Source: an uncultured Prevotellaceae bacterium (GTDB lineage: Bacteria > Bacteroidota > Bacteroidia > Bacteroidales > Bacteroidaceae). From it: a stretch of DNA of 37,062 bases. The notes under the pieces are model-generated. The model saw only the letters and a program-made list of their open reading frames with translations. It was not told where the DNA came from and searched no databases. Shown here piece by piece: positions 23,198 to 30,610 of the stretch. The first letter of the stretch is position 1; each line of letters begins with the position of its first letter. The stretch is from contig CALFJG010000060.1 in NCBI GenBank assembly GCA_937877625.1, positions 1 to 37,062 on the forward strand, given 5' to 3'. A program made the position numbers and the translations under genes.

Positions 23198-23659
23198 ATG
23201 GAAAAACTACGCATAGGCTCCTACGAGGAGTTTGCACAGTATGAGGGAAAGCCTCTCGGCACAAGTGAGTGGGTAGAAGTGTCGCAAGAGCGCATCAACC
23301 AATTCGCCGATGCCACCAGCGACCACCAATGGATACACGTTGACATCGAGCGTGCCAAAGACGGCCCTTTCGGGCAGACCATCGCCCACGGCTACCTCAC
23401 GCTCTCACTCCTGCCACACATGTGGAACCAAATAGTTGACGTGCAAAACCTCAAAATGCAAGTAAATTATGGTATGGACAAGATGCGTTTCGGGCAGGCC
23501 GTTCTCAGCGGGCAACGTATCCGCCTCGTCACCGCTCTGGCAGCAATAGCCAACCTACGCGGGACGTGCAAGGCTGAGATAAAATTCACAATAGAAATCG
23601 AGGGGCAGAAAAAACACGCGCTTGATGGTATTTGCACCTTCCTCTACTATTTTAATTAA
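23198..23659 (+). CDS. MaoC-like hot-dog dehydratase
   Basis: The 153-residue product has the hydratase-2 motif FADATSDHQWIHVDIERA (Asp and His as in (R)-specific enoyl hydratases) and GQTIAHGYLTLSLLPHMW. It most likely hydrates or dehydrates acyl thioesters. The exact substrate is unknown and some relatives are named nodulation factor N-like. It lies 8 bp upstream of the yigZ-like gene and probably shares its transcript. Confidence 0.85.
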   Translation: MEKLRIGSYEEFAQYEGKPLGTSEWVEVSQERINQFADATSDHQWIHVDIERAKDGPFGQTIAHGYLTLSLLPHMWNQIVDVQNLKMQVNYGMDKMRFGQAVLSGQRIRLVTALAAIANLRGTCKAEIKFTIEIEGQKKHALDGICTFLYYFN

Positions 23660-23667
23660 GCACACGT

Positions 23668-24264
23668 GTGGACACCTACCGCACCATAGCCTGCTCGGGC
23701 GAAGCCGTCTTCACCGAGAAACGCTCTAAGTTTCTTGCCTTTGCCGCCCATGCCGACACCGCCGAGGAAGCACTTTCCTTTGTAGCGACCAAACGCAAGG
23801 AGTATTACGATGCCCGCCACGTCTGCTGGGCATATATGCTCGGCAGTGATGGCGCTGAGAACCGTAGCAACGACGACGGTGAGCCGAGCGGCTCGGCAGG
23901 AAAACCCATCCTCGGCCAACTACGGGCTATGGAGATAACAGAAGCGGTAGTTGCTGTGGTGCGTTATTTTGGTGGTGTGAAACTCGGCACCGGTGGTCTC
24001 GCCGTAGCATATAAGTCAGCCGCGCGCCTGGCGCTCGAAGCGGCTACGATAGAAGAACGCATTATAGAAGACGAACTCTTTGTCTTCGCTCCTTTCACAA
24101 ATATAGACGTCTGCCTACGCATCGCACGAAACCACAATGCCACCATAAAGTCGCAAAACTACACCACCGAGGGTTCACACATACTCTTTTCCATTCGTCA
24201 AAGCAGAATACAAGGTTTTAGAGAAGCCTTGAGCCGCATTTATACGTTGCGTCTTATTGACTAA
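23668..24264 (+). CDS. YigZ/IMPACT family protein
   Basis: The 198-residue product begins at a GTG (23668-23670). Reading MDTYRTIACSGEAVFTEKRSKFLAFA matches the usual family start, so the GTG is well supported. The core has YYDARHVCWAYMLG, NDDGEPSGSAGKPILGQL and VVAVVRYFGGVKLGTGGLAVAYKSAA, all strongly conserved in the N-terminal UPF0029 domain. A C-terminal DUF1949-like ferredoxin-fold domain follows. The role in bacteria is not settled; ribosome-linked or RNA-binding functions have been suggested. It sits 17 bp before queD. Confidence 0.9.
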   Translation: MDTYRTIACSGEAVFTEKRSKFLAFAAHADTAEEALSFVATKRKEYYDARHVCWAYMLGSDGAENRSNDDGEPSGSAGKPILGQLRAMEITEAVVAVVRYFGGVKLGTGGLAVAYKSAARLALEAATIEERIIEDELFVFAPFTNIDVCLRIARNHNATIKSQNYTTEGSHILFSIRQSRIQGFREALSRIYTLRLID

Positions 24265-24281
24265 CATAATCGTTACTAATA

Positions 24282-24617
24282 ATGTTTTACGTCAGCAAAA
24301 CTATAGAGATTTCCTACGCCCACAACCTCAGCCTCCCCTATCCCAGCAAGTGCAACGGCTTGCACGGCCACAACGCCGTAGTCACTGTCTATTGTGCCGC
24401 CCCCGAACTGAACGAGAATGGGATGGTGGTAGATTTTATGGCAATCAAAGAGGTAGTAATGGCTCTTGACCACAAATACCTCAACGATATTTTTCCTTTC
24501 AACACCACCGCCGAAAACATCGCCCGTTGGATTTGCCAGCAAATCCCTACTTGCTACAAAGTACGTTTTCAAGAAAGCGAAGGCAATGTAGCCGTTTATG
24601 AAAAAGAGGATAGATAA
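24282..24617 (+). CDS. queD: 6-carboxytetrahydropterin synthase
   Basis: QueD converts dihydroneopterin triphosphate to 6-carboxytetrahydropterin on the way to queuosine. The 111-residue product has the zinc-binding histidines in SYAHNLSLP and NGLHGHNAVV, the catalytic Cys in KCNGLHGH, MVVDFMAIKEVV, LDHKYLND, TTAENIARWI and the final Glu motif VRFQESEGNVAVY. It is close in sequence to 6-pyruvoyl-tetrahydropterin synthases, and the queE gene next to it decides the name. Confidence 0.92.
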   Translation: MFYVSKTIEISYAHNLSLPYPSKCNGLHGHNAVVTVYCAAPELNENGMVVDFMAIKEVVMALDHKYLNDIFPFNTTAENIARWICQQIPTCYKVRFQESEGNVAVYEKEDR

Positions 24618-24677
24618 GTTCGTAAAAACAAAGAGAGAACCTCCTTATCGGCCTTAGAACTCTTCCTTTACTTAACT

Positions 24678-25271
24678 ATGCGTGTAAACGACATTTTTCT
24701 TTCGCTCCAAGGCGAGGGTCATTTCACTGGCACGCCCGCCGTATTCCTGCGCTTAAGCGGCTGCAACTTACAGTGTCCCTTTTGCGACACGAAGCACCAA
24801 AACGGCCAAGAACGCAGCGAAGAAGAAATCGCACAACGTATCGCAGCCTATAAGCCACGCCATGTTGTTATCACAGGTGGTGAACCCGCCTTGTTCCTTA
24901 CCACAACGCTCATCAACCGCCTTCACGACGCGGGGAAATTCGTGGCCGTAGAAACCAACGGCACACATTCCTTGCCCGACAACATAGACTGGATAACCCT
25001 CTCGCCAAAGTTTGCCTTCGTAGCCCACGGCGCAGAAGTAGTGTTGCCACGCTGCGACGAATTAAAAGCCATCTTCACCTCCACCGATACATTTAGCGTC
25101 AACGCTCCACGCTACCTCGCTATCGCTGCCACCCACCGCTACGTACAGCCGTGCGACACTGGCAATGCCTGCCAAAACCACAAAACGACTGCCGAAGCTG
25201 TAGCGTGGTGTATCGCACATCCCGAGTGGTCGCTCTCGCTCCAAACACACAAACTTTTAGGCATACAATAA
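24678..25271 (+). CDS. queE: 7-carboxy-7-deazaguanine synthase
   Basis: This radical-SAM enzyme uses the QueD product. The 197-residue protein has the cluster motif GCNLQCPFCDT (C-x3-C-x2-C, the form found in the radical SAM family), the substrate-side LSLQGEGHFTGTPAVFLRLSG, and ITGGEPALF, AVETNGT, WITLSPK and a C-terminal LSLQTHKLLGI. It lies 60 bp after queD on the same strand, so queD-queE is likely one unit. QueC and QueF are not in the window. Confidence 0.94.
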   Translation: MRVNDIFLSLQGEGHFTGTPAVFLRLSGCNLQCPFCDTKHQNGQERSEEEIAQRIAAYKPRHVVITGGEPALFLTTTLINRLHDAGKFVAVETNGTHSLPDNIDWITLSPKFAFVAHGAEVVLPRCDELKAIFTSTDTFSVNAPRYLAIAATHRYVQPCDTGNACQNHKTTAEAVAWCIAHPEWSLSLQTHKLLGIQ

Positions 25272-25288
25272 GGCTTCCCAACCAAGGC

Positions 25289-25458
25289 GCGTTCTATAAA
25301 TATGCCTTGAAGTACTCCTACGATTTTTTCAAACAGACAATAATTCAAGCCTCGGGAGCAATGAAAGACATTGCGACGTAGCAAGCAAAGCAAACAAAGC
25401 GCGGCCTTCCGCTAAGGGATCTTCATCGCTGTCACATCTTGAATGATTTATAGAACGC
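25289..25458. mobile_element. MITE-like element with perfect 13-bp terminal inverted repeats
   Basis: GCGTTCTATAAAT (25289-25301) and its exact reverse complement (25446-25458) bound a 170-bp segment. It has no transposase, and I cannot see a clear target-site duplication at the edges. The inner part has no long open frame. The terminal motif GTTCTATAAAT also occurs at 23137-23147. The call as a non-autonomous element is inference. Confidence 0.5.
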
Positions 25459-25523
25459 TCTTAACAAAAACTGCCACGAGGAAGCCCGGAACGGAGAAAT
25501 TTATTATTTTTTGTTGTCAAACA

Positions 25524-25555
25524 TTTGCTCAATCCTTATCCGTGCCTTATTTTTG
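25524..25555 (+). promoter_or_regulatory. Consensus promoter of tRNA-Thr
   Basis: TTTG (25524-25527) is followed after 20 bp by TATTTTTG (25548-25555), a full consensus match. The tRNA begins 11 bp after the box. Confidence 0.8.
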
Positions 25556-25565
25556 CAGCCGCAAT

Positions 25566-25638
25566 GCCGAAATAGCTCAGTTGGTAGAGCGACTCATTCG
25601 TAATGAGTAGGTCCGGGGTTCGAGTCCCCGTCTCGGCT
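25566..25638 (+). tRNA. tRNA-Thr (anticodon CGT)
   Basis: The 73-nt cloverleaf has acceptor GCCGAAA with TCTCGGC, a D arm GCTC...GAGC, an anticodon stem ACTCA/TGAGT around TTCGTAA (CGT, reading ACG), a variable loop AGGTC, a T arm CGGGG-TTCGAGT-CCCCG and discriminator T. The acceptor has one A-C mismatch at pair 6-67. CCA is not encoded. Confidence 0.96.
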
Positions 25639-25657
25639 CTAAGGAGGATTACACTAT

Positions 25658-25685
25658 AAAACCAGTCTGAACGACTGGTTTTGCG
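25658..25685 (+). terminator. Terminator after tRNA-Thr
   Basis: AAAACCAGTC (25658-25667) pairs perfectly with GACTGGTTTT (25673-25682) around a 5-base loop, so the T run is inside the stem end. It lies 19 bp after the tRNA. Confidence 0.8.
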
Positions 25686-25769
25686 ATTTAAACCACACAG
25701 AGACCAATAGGCATCATTCCGTTGCATAATGCTTTTGGCAGCAAGGGAGTATCTATAGCGTAAGCATCT

Positions 25770-26774
25770 ATGCCCCACACACTATTTCCCGCTTGCGAGG
25801 TGCGTTTTCCCGAGGGATTAGGCTCGCGCCGTGCTACATTCTATTTAGCCGCCGAGGAGTATGTAGCACAAACGTTAGACACAGGCAGTTATTTGTTTTC
25901 CTGGATAGTGCCTCCCACGGTGGTGATGGGTCGCAACCAGCTGGCGCACCAAGAGTTCGACCTCGACTACTGTGCCGCCGAGGGCATTGACGTGGTAAGA
26001 CGCAAGAGCGGTGGCGGCGCGGTGTTTGCCGATGATAGCAACATTATGTGGAGCGTAGTGACGGGTTCGGGCGACGTGGAGACACTCTTTCGCGCGTATG
26101 CTCAGGCCGTGGCGGCTTCGCTTTCTGAGATTGGCGTGACGGCTCAGGCCACGGGGCGCAACGACATTGTGCTACAGAACGGGCAGAAAATCTGTGGTAA
26201 TGCCTTCTACCACCTCGCTGGCCACAACATCGTACATGGCACAATGCTCTACGACACCAACCTTGAGGCGATGCAACGCGCGCTACGTCCCGACCCCGAG
26301 AAACTAAAAGCAAAGGGTGTACAAAGCGTGAGACGGCGCGTAGGGTTTATCAAAGACTTTTTCAGCGGCAGCATCTACGACCTACGCCAGCAACTCACCG
26401 CCCTACTTACCGACCGCTGTGTCCTACTCTCCCACAACGACATCAAAGCGATAACACACATCGAACAAAGTTATCGCGAAGAAGCCTTTCTTTTTGGCCA
26501 CATCAAGTCGTCCGACGAATGTCTGCGCACACATATTGACGGCTGCGGCACCATAGAACTTCGCTTTCTGCTGCGTGGCTCACTGGTGGAGGACGTGAAC
26601 CTTAGCGGCGATTTTTTTGAACTCCGCGATGCCGCTGCGGCCTTCACAAAAGCCTTCAAGGGAACTCCTTTCACCAAAGAACAGTTGATGGCGCGTGCCA
26701 AGCAGTATTCCCTCCACGAAACACTGCGCGGCCTCTCGCAAGACACCCTGCTTGAGTGGCTCGCAAGTATCTAA
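25770..26774 (+). CDS. lplA: Lipoate--protein ligase A
   Basis: LplA activates lipoate with ATP and attaches it to lysines of lipoyl proteins. The 334-residue product has VVMGRNQLAHQEFD, the lipoate-binding VRRKSGGGAVFADDSNIMWSVV and GRNDIVLQNGQKICGNAFYHLAGHNIVHGTML, which holds the catalytic lysine region. A C-terminal accessory domain (about 245-334) is present. GcvH, a lipoyl protein, is encoded 1.4 kb downstream in the same direction, so it is a likely substrate. A separate promoter before gcvT suggests the two are not strictly one transcript. Confidence 0.92.
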   Translation: MPHTLFPACEVRFPEGLGSRRATFYLAAEEYVAQTLDTGSYLFSWIVPPTVVMGRNQLAHQEFDLDYCAAEGIDVVRRKSGGGAVFADDSNIMWSVVTGSGDVETLFRAYAQAVAASLSEIGVTAQATGRNDIVLQNGQKICGNAFYHLAGHNIVHGTMLYDTNLEAMQRALRPDPEKLKAKGVQSVRRRVGFIKDFFSGSIYDLRQQLTALLTDRCVLLSHNDIKAITHIEQSYREEAFLFGHIKSSDECLRTHIDGCGTIELRFLLRGSLVEDVNLSGDFFELRDAAAAFTKAFKGTPFTKEQLMARAKQYSLHETLRGLSQDTLLEWLASI

Positions 26775-26821
26775 TACCCGCCACGGTTTTTCGCCACAAA
26801 ACACAAAATTTAGCACAAAAA

Positions 26822-26853
26822 GTTGCAAGGCGTGTAAAAGCATTGTACTTTTG
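26822..26853 (+). promoter_or_regulatory. Promoter for gcvT-gcvH
   Basis: GTTG (26822-26825) is followed after 20 bp by TACTTTTG (26846-26853), one base off the -33 consensus and a full -7 match. The 5' leader to gcvT is then about 180 nt. Confidence 0.65.
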
Positions 26854-26856
26854 CTC

Positions 26857-26971
26857 GTGAAACGACTTCGTCAAGCCGTAGTCAACTAAGTGCTGTGGGG
26901 GTACACATAAATCATAAAGCCAATCAAAGACCATCACCGAACCACAACACACAAACTACAAAACGTTTCAC
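26857..26971 (+). promoter_or_regulatory. Long gcvT leader closed by an 8-bp inverted repeat
   Basis: GTGAAACG (26857-26864) at the predicted transcript start is exactly complementary to CGTTTCAC (26964-26971), 99 nt apart. The segment between them is rich in A and C and I see no glycine-riboswitch core. It may be a closing helix or chance. Confidence 0.3.
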
Positions 26972-27041
26972 TCCACATTACTCTGCTGATAACGTTTTAA
27001 GGCTAAGACTTCCGAACAACTAAAACAACAATAACGACCTT

Positions 27042-28127
27042 ATGGACAAAACCACTTGCCTACACGATAGGCACGTTTCTCTTGGTGCCAATATGGTACC
27101 ATTCGGCGGTTTCGACATGCCGCTCTACTACAAAGATATCACCACCGAGCACAACTGCGTGCGCCACGAGGTAGGCCTCTTCGACGTAAGTCATATGGGC
27201 GAGGTGCGCGTCACCGGCCCTGATGCCGAGCGTTTTGTACAACACATCTTCACCAACGATGTGAGCGGAGCCGAGGCGGGCAAGATATTCTACGGAATGA
27301 TGCTCTATCCCCACGGAGGCACGGTGGACGACCTGCTCGTCTATAAGATGGGCGAGAACGACTTCCTCCTTGTTATCAACGCCGCGAACATCGACAAGGA
27401 CTACGCCTGGATACAAGAAAACATCCAAGGCTTCAACGCCACAGCCGACAACCAGAGCGACTACTACGGCCAGTTAGCCATCCAAGGTCCTAAGGCCGAA
27501 GCGTTGATGCAGCCCGTACTCGGTCTGGCGTGTGCCGAACTCGTGTTCTACACGTTCAAAGAAATAAAGGTGGGCAACGAAACCATCATCGTGTCGCGCA
27601 CGGGCTATACGGGCGAGGACGGTTTTGAGGTGTACGGCTCGCACGCCTTTATTCAAGATGCGTGGGACAAACTCATTGCCGCCGGCGTACAGCCGTGTGG
27701 CCTCGGCTGCCGCGACACGCTGCGCTTTGAGGTGGGCCTACCCCTCTATGGCGACGAGCTAACCAACGAGATAAGTCCCGTGATGGCCGCGCTCTCTATG
27801 TTTGTAAAACTTGATAAAGAGGAGTTTATCGGCAAAGAAGCCTGCGCCGACCAAAAAGCCAACGGCGTGAAGCGGAAAATCGTAGGCATCAAACTCACCG
27901 ACAAAGGCATTGCCCGCCACGGCTATCCCGTCTGCGCCGAGGGGCGTGAGATAGGCTACGTCACCACCGGCTACAAAAGCATTTGCACCGGCGAGAGCGT
28001 CTGTATGGCACTCATCGATGCCGCCTATGCCAAGCTCGACACGCCACTCAGCGTGATGATACACGGAAAAGCCCGCCAAGGCATCGTATGTAAAAAACGT
28101 TTCTACCAGAAGAGTTATAAGAAATAA
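27042..28127 (+). CDS. gcvT: Aminomethyltransferase, glycine cleavage T-protein
   Basis: T-protein transfers the methylene group from lipoyl GcvH to tetrahydrofolate and releases ammonia. The 361-residue product shows MVPFGGFDMPLYYKDITTEHNCVRHEVGLFDVSHMGEV at the N-terminus (folate-site Asp region), FTNDVSGAEAGKIFYGMML, SRTGYTGEDGFEVYG and the C-terminal barrel with GYVTTGYKSICTGESVCMALID. Length is normal. It is 33 bp from gcvH. The P-protein gene is not near. Confidence 0.96.
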   Translation: MDKTTCLHDRHVSLGANMVPFGGFDMPLYYKDITTEHNCVRHEVGLFDVSHMGEVRVTGPDAERFVQHIFTNDVSGAEAGKIFYGMMLYPHGGTVDDLLVYKMGENDFLLVINAANIDKDYAWIQENIQGFNATADNQSDYYGQLAIQGPKAEALMQPVLGLACAELVFYTFKEIKVGNETIIVSRTGYTGEDGFEVYGSHAFIQDAWDKLIAAGVQPCGLGCRDTLRFEVGLPLYGDELTNEISPVMAALSMFVKLDKEEFIGKEACADQKANGVKRKIVGIKLTDKGIARHGYPVCAEGREIGYVTTGYKSICTGESVCMALIDAAYAKLDTPLSVMIHGKARQGIVCKKRFYQKSYKK

Positions 28128-28160
28128 CCCCACAAAAAAACTAAAACCTAAATAAAACTT

Positions 28161-28538
28161 ATGGCAAAAGTTATTGAAGGGCTCTATTACGCTGAGAGCC
28201 ACGAGTATGTAAAAGTCGAAGGCGAATTCGGCTATGTAGGTATCACCGACTACGCACAAAGTCAACTCGGCAGCGTGGTTTACGTGGATATGCCCGAAGA
28301 GGGCGACGAAGTAACCGCTGGTGAAGAATTTGGTGCAGTAGAGAGCGTAAAAGCAGCCAGCGACCTCATCAGCCCCGTCAGCGGAGAGGTGGTAGAAGTG
28401 AACGAGGCACTCGAAGACGAGCCCGAGCTTGTCAACCAGGATGCCTTTGAAAACTGGATTATCAAGGTGCGCCTCGCCGACACCGCCGAACTCGACAACC
28501 TGCTCTCGGCAGCGGATTACGAAGAAATCTGCAAGTAA
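28161..28538 (+). CDS. gcvH: Glycine cleavage system H protein
   Basis: H protein shuttles the aminomethyl group on its lipoyl arm. The 125-residue product has the core HEYVKVEGEFGYVGITDYAQSQLGSVVYVDMPEEGDEV and the lipoylated Lys64 in GAVESVKAASDLISPVSGEVVEVN. It follows gcvT by 33 bp and ends just before the repeat array that contains the terminator. Confidence 0.97.
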   Translation: MAKVIEGLYYAESHEYVKVEGEFGYVGITDYAQSQLGSVVYVDMPEEGDEVTAGEEFGAVESVKAASDLISPVSGEVVEVNEALEDEPELVNQDAFENWIIKVRLADTAELDNLLSAADYEEICK

Positions 28539-28561
28539 ACAATAGAAGGGCGAACATCAAG

Positions 28562-28687
28562 AAAAACAGTCCAACTCTTTTATCAAAGTCCGACCTTCAT
28601 TTATCAAACTCCGACTTTCATTTTTCAAAGTCCGACCTTCATTATTCAAAGTCCGACCTTCACTCGCGAGGGTCGGACTTTTTTTTT
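28562..28687. repeat. 21-bp periodic array, six units, AGTCCGAC core (array B)
   Basis: Units start at 28562, 28583, 28604, 28625, 28646 and 28667, exactly 21 bp apart. The first five carry (A)GTCC(G/A)AC, or CTCCGAC in the third, followed by TTCATT-like sequence. The sixth is in the opposite orientation (GGTCGGACTT) but stays in phase. Confidence 0.92.
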
Positions 28688-28689
28688 TG
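28649..28689 (+). terminator. Intrinsic terminator of gcvT-gcvH made from repeat units 5 and 6
   Basis: AAGTCCGACC (28649-28658) pairs with the inverted last unit GGTCGGACTT (28671-28680), and the T run continues to 28688. The stem is 10 bp with a 12-base loop. Confidence 0.88.
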
Positions 28690-28747
28690 TGTGCGGGTAA
28701 GACTTTGGCGTTGTGACAATAGTTGTTGGCCAACGCTGGTTGTTGTT

Positions 28748-29824
28748 TTATGAAGGAGAGGGCTTGTTAATTAGTTGTGTCTCGTAGGCTTCAATGGCTT
28801 TTATAGCGGTGTTGCGGGCTTCCTCTATGGGGAACGGTAGTTTTCCCCCGGCGGCATCCTCGTGGCCGCCGCCATTGAAGAAACGCTCTGCCATTTCTCG
28901 GCAGTGGAAGCCGGCCGTGCTGCGTAGCGACACGCGCACCACGTTCTCCTCGGTGTCTTCGCGCAGGGAGATAGATAGTTTCATCCCGCGCACTTTTAGC
29001 GGCTCATTCACCAAGCCTTCGGCATCGCCTCGGAGGAATTTGTGTGCTTTCATCTGCTCGCGCGTGAGGGTAAAGACGCTTGCGTGTCCCGAGGCGTGGA
29101 AAGAGAGGCACTGCGACAAGGTGTCGTTCCAGAGGGTGAATTTCCCTTGTGACCAGGAGTGATATATTTTTTTATAGATGCTTTCCTTGTCGATGTTCTT
29201 GCGCATGATGAGGCTCACCGAGAGGAAGAGTAGCGGGTCGTTTGAGGAGTAGGAAAAATTACCCGTGTCGGTCATTATACCGGTATATAGACAGGCTGCC
29301 GTGCTACGCGACATGTGTTCGTATCCTCCGAGTTGCCAGATGATGCGAAACACGAGTTCGCACGTGCTACTCATATCCGGTCGCGACACGACAAGTTTGA
29401 ATTGCTCCGTCTGCGGCTCTACGTGGTGGTCTATCAGTATGCGTGGTGCTTTGGTGGCGGCTACGGCCTCTTCCATCTGGTTAAGGCGCGAGAGGTTGTT
29501 GAGGTCTAAGCAACAAACGAGGTCGGCCTCGGCGAGCAATTGGCGTATGGCTGAGGCGTTGTCGTAATAGGTTATTATGTCTTGGCTGCCGGGCATCCAT
29601 CGTAGGAAGTCGGGATACCAACTCGGCAGGCAGATGCTCACCTTCTTGCCGATTTTCTTCAGGTATGCTCCCCAGGCGAGTGCCGAGCCCACGGCGTCGC
29701 CGTCGGGTCCGTGGTGTGCGGTGATAACTATGCGTCGGCTCTCGCGTAAGAGGCTCATCATTTGTAGCAACTCGGCAGGCGAGAGGATGTCGGGCAAAGA
29801 AAGGAGTTCGTCTTCGGCGTTCAT
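28748..29824 (-). CDS. DHH-family phosphoesterase, NrnA-like
   Basis: The 358-residue product (from the ATG at 29824) has the N-terminal DHH motifs ITAHHGPDGDAVGSALAWG, CCLDLNNLSRL and LIDHHVEP, then the DHHA1 domain with the end motif FNGGGHEDAAGGKLPF. Such proteins degrade short oligoribonucleotides and in some bacteria 3'-phosphoadenosine 5'-phosphate, using manganese. A GTG at 29872 would add 16 residues without family similarity, and a -7-like box (TATCTTTA, 29839-29846) lies inside that extension, so I prefer the ATG. It is the last of four minus-strand genes. Confidence 0.88.
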   Translation of the reverse strand: MNAEDELLSLPDILSPAELLQMMSLLRESRRIVITAHHGPDGDAVGSALAWGAYLKKIGKKVSICLPSWYPDFLRWMPGSQDIITYYDNASAIRQLLAEADLVCCLDLNNLSRLNQMEEAVAATKAPRILIDHHVEPQTEQFKLVVSRPDMSSTCELVFRIIWQLGGYEHMSRSTAACLYTGIMTDTGNFSYSSNDPLLFLSVSLIMRKNIDKESIYKKIYHSWSQGKFTLWNDTLSQCLSFHASGHASVFTLTREQMKAHKFLRGDAEGLVNEPLKVRGMKLSISLREDTEENVVRVSLRSTAGFHCREMAERFFNGGGHEDAAGGKLPFPIEEARNTAIKAIEAYETQLINKPSPS

Positions 29825-29932
29825 TTCACTTCGCGGAGTAAAGATAGAAGTTGAGTAGTTGTTCTGAGACACAATGCTCTTGTCCGTCTCTGACGCTTTG
29901 GGGACGGTGGTTGTTGGGGCTACAACGCAGTA

Positions 29933-30583
29933 CTACTGTTGTACGTCTTTGAGTGCTTGAATCTCTTTTACGGGATCGTCAGCACGGAACACGCTGCTCC
30001 CGGCAACGAGTATGTCGGCCCCGGCTTGTGCCAGGCTGTGAGCATTTTGGCGGTTGACGCCACCATCTACCTCGATGCGTGCGCCACTCCCGCTTCGCAG
30101 TATCATTTCTTTGAGGCGTGCCACTTTCTCTATGGTGTGGTTGATAAATGATTGGCCTCCGAAGCCGGGATTGACGCTCATGAGCATCACGATGTCGATA
30201 TCGTCGAGCACATCCTCTATGGTGGCGAGCGGTGTGGCGGGATTGAGCGTCACGGCGGCGAGCATGCCCGCCTGTCGTATGCCTCCGACGACGCGGTGTA
30301 GGTGTATGCAGGCCTCCTGGTGGACATTCATTATGCGTGCTCCGAGTTGGGCCACGCGCTGTGTGTACTTCTCGGGCTGAACTACCATGAGGTGGACATC
30401 AAGTGGCTTCCGTGCCGCGCGTGCTATGGCCTCCATCACGGGAAATCCGAAGGAGATGTTAGGTACAAAAACGCCGTCCATCACGTCAAGGTGTAGATAG
30501 TCGGCAGGGCTGTTGTTGAGCCGCTCTACCTCGTCGGCGAGGTGACCAAAATCAGCAGCGAGCAATGAGGGTGCGATGAGCAT
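29933..30583 (-). CDS. rpe: Ribulose-phosphate 3-epimerase
   Basis: This TIM-barrel enzyme interconverts ribulose 5-phosphate and xylulose 5-phosphate in the pentose-phosphate pathway. The 216-residue protein shows IAPSLLAADFGHL, LHLDVMDGVFVPNISFG (catalytic Asp and metal His), DVHLMVVQPEKY, LMSVNPGFGGQSFI and EVDGGVNRQNA with VAGSSVF (phosphate binding). It lies 27 bp after the GH25 gene and 108 bp before the nrnA-like gene start. Confidence 0.95.
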   Translation of the reverse strand: MLIAPSLLAADFGHLADEVERLNNSPADYLHLDVMDGVFVPNISFGFPVMEAIARAARKPLDVHLMVVQPEKYTQRVAQLGARIMNVHQEACIHLHRVVGGIRQAGMLAAVTLNPATPLATIEDVLDDIDIVMLMSVNPGFGGQSFINHTIEKVARLKEMILRSGSGARIEVDGGVNRQNAHSLAQAGADILVAGSSVFRADDPVKEIQALKDVQQ

Positions 30584-30610
30584 TTCGTTCTGTCTGTTTT
30601 TCGGGAGTGT

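Larger units (their letters stand above)
25272..25565. other. Intergenic region queE/tRNA-Thr
   Basis: There is no gene. It contains the inverted-repeat element at 25289-25458 and the tRNA promoter at 25524-25555. A minus-strand open frame over 25139-25393 reads partly through queE and partly through the element and is not credible. Confidence 0.6.

Noticed and set aside
25139..25393. Minus-strand frame overlapping the queE end and the MITE-like element
   Set aside because: Half lies inside queE and half in the element; no family features.
25730..25737. Possible -7 box (TGCTTTTG) for lplA
   Set aside because: One mismatch in the key TA and no -33 box at the right spacing.
26857..27041. Glycine riboswitch before gcvT
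   Set aside because: The conserved core of the known glycine aptamer was not found by eye.
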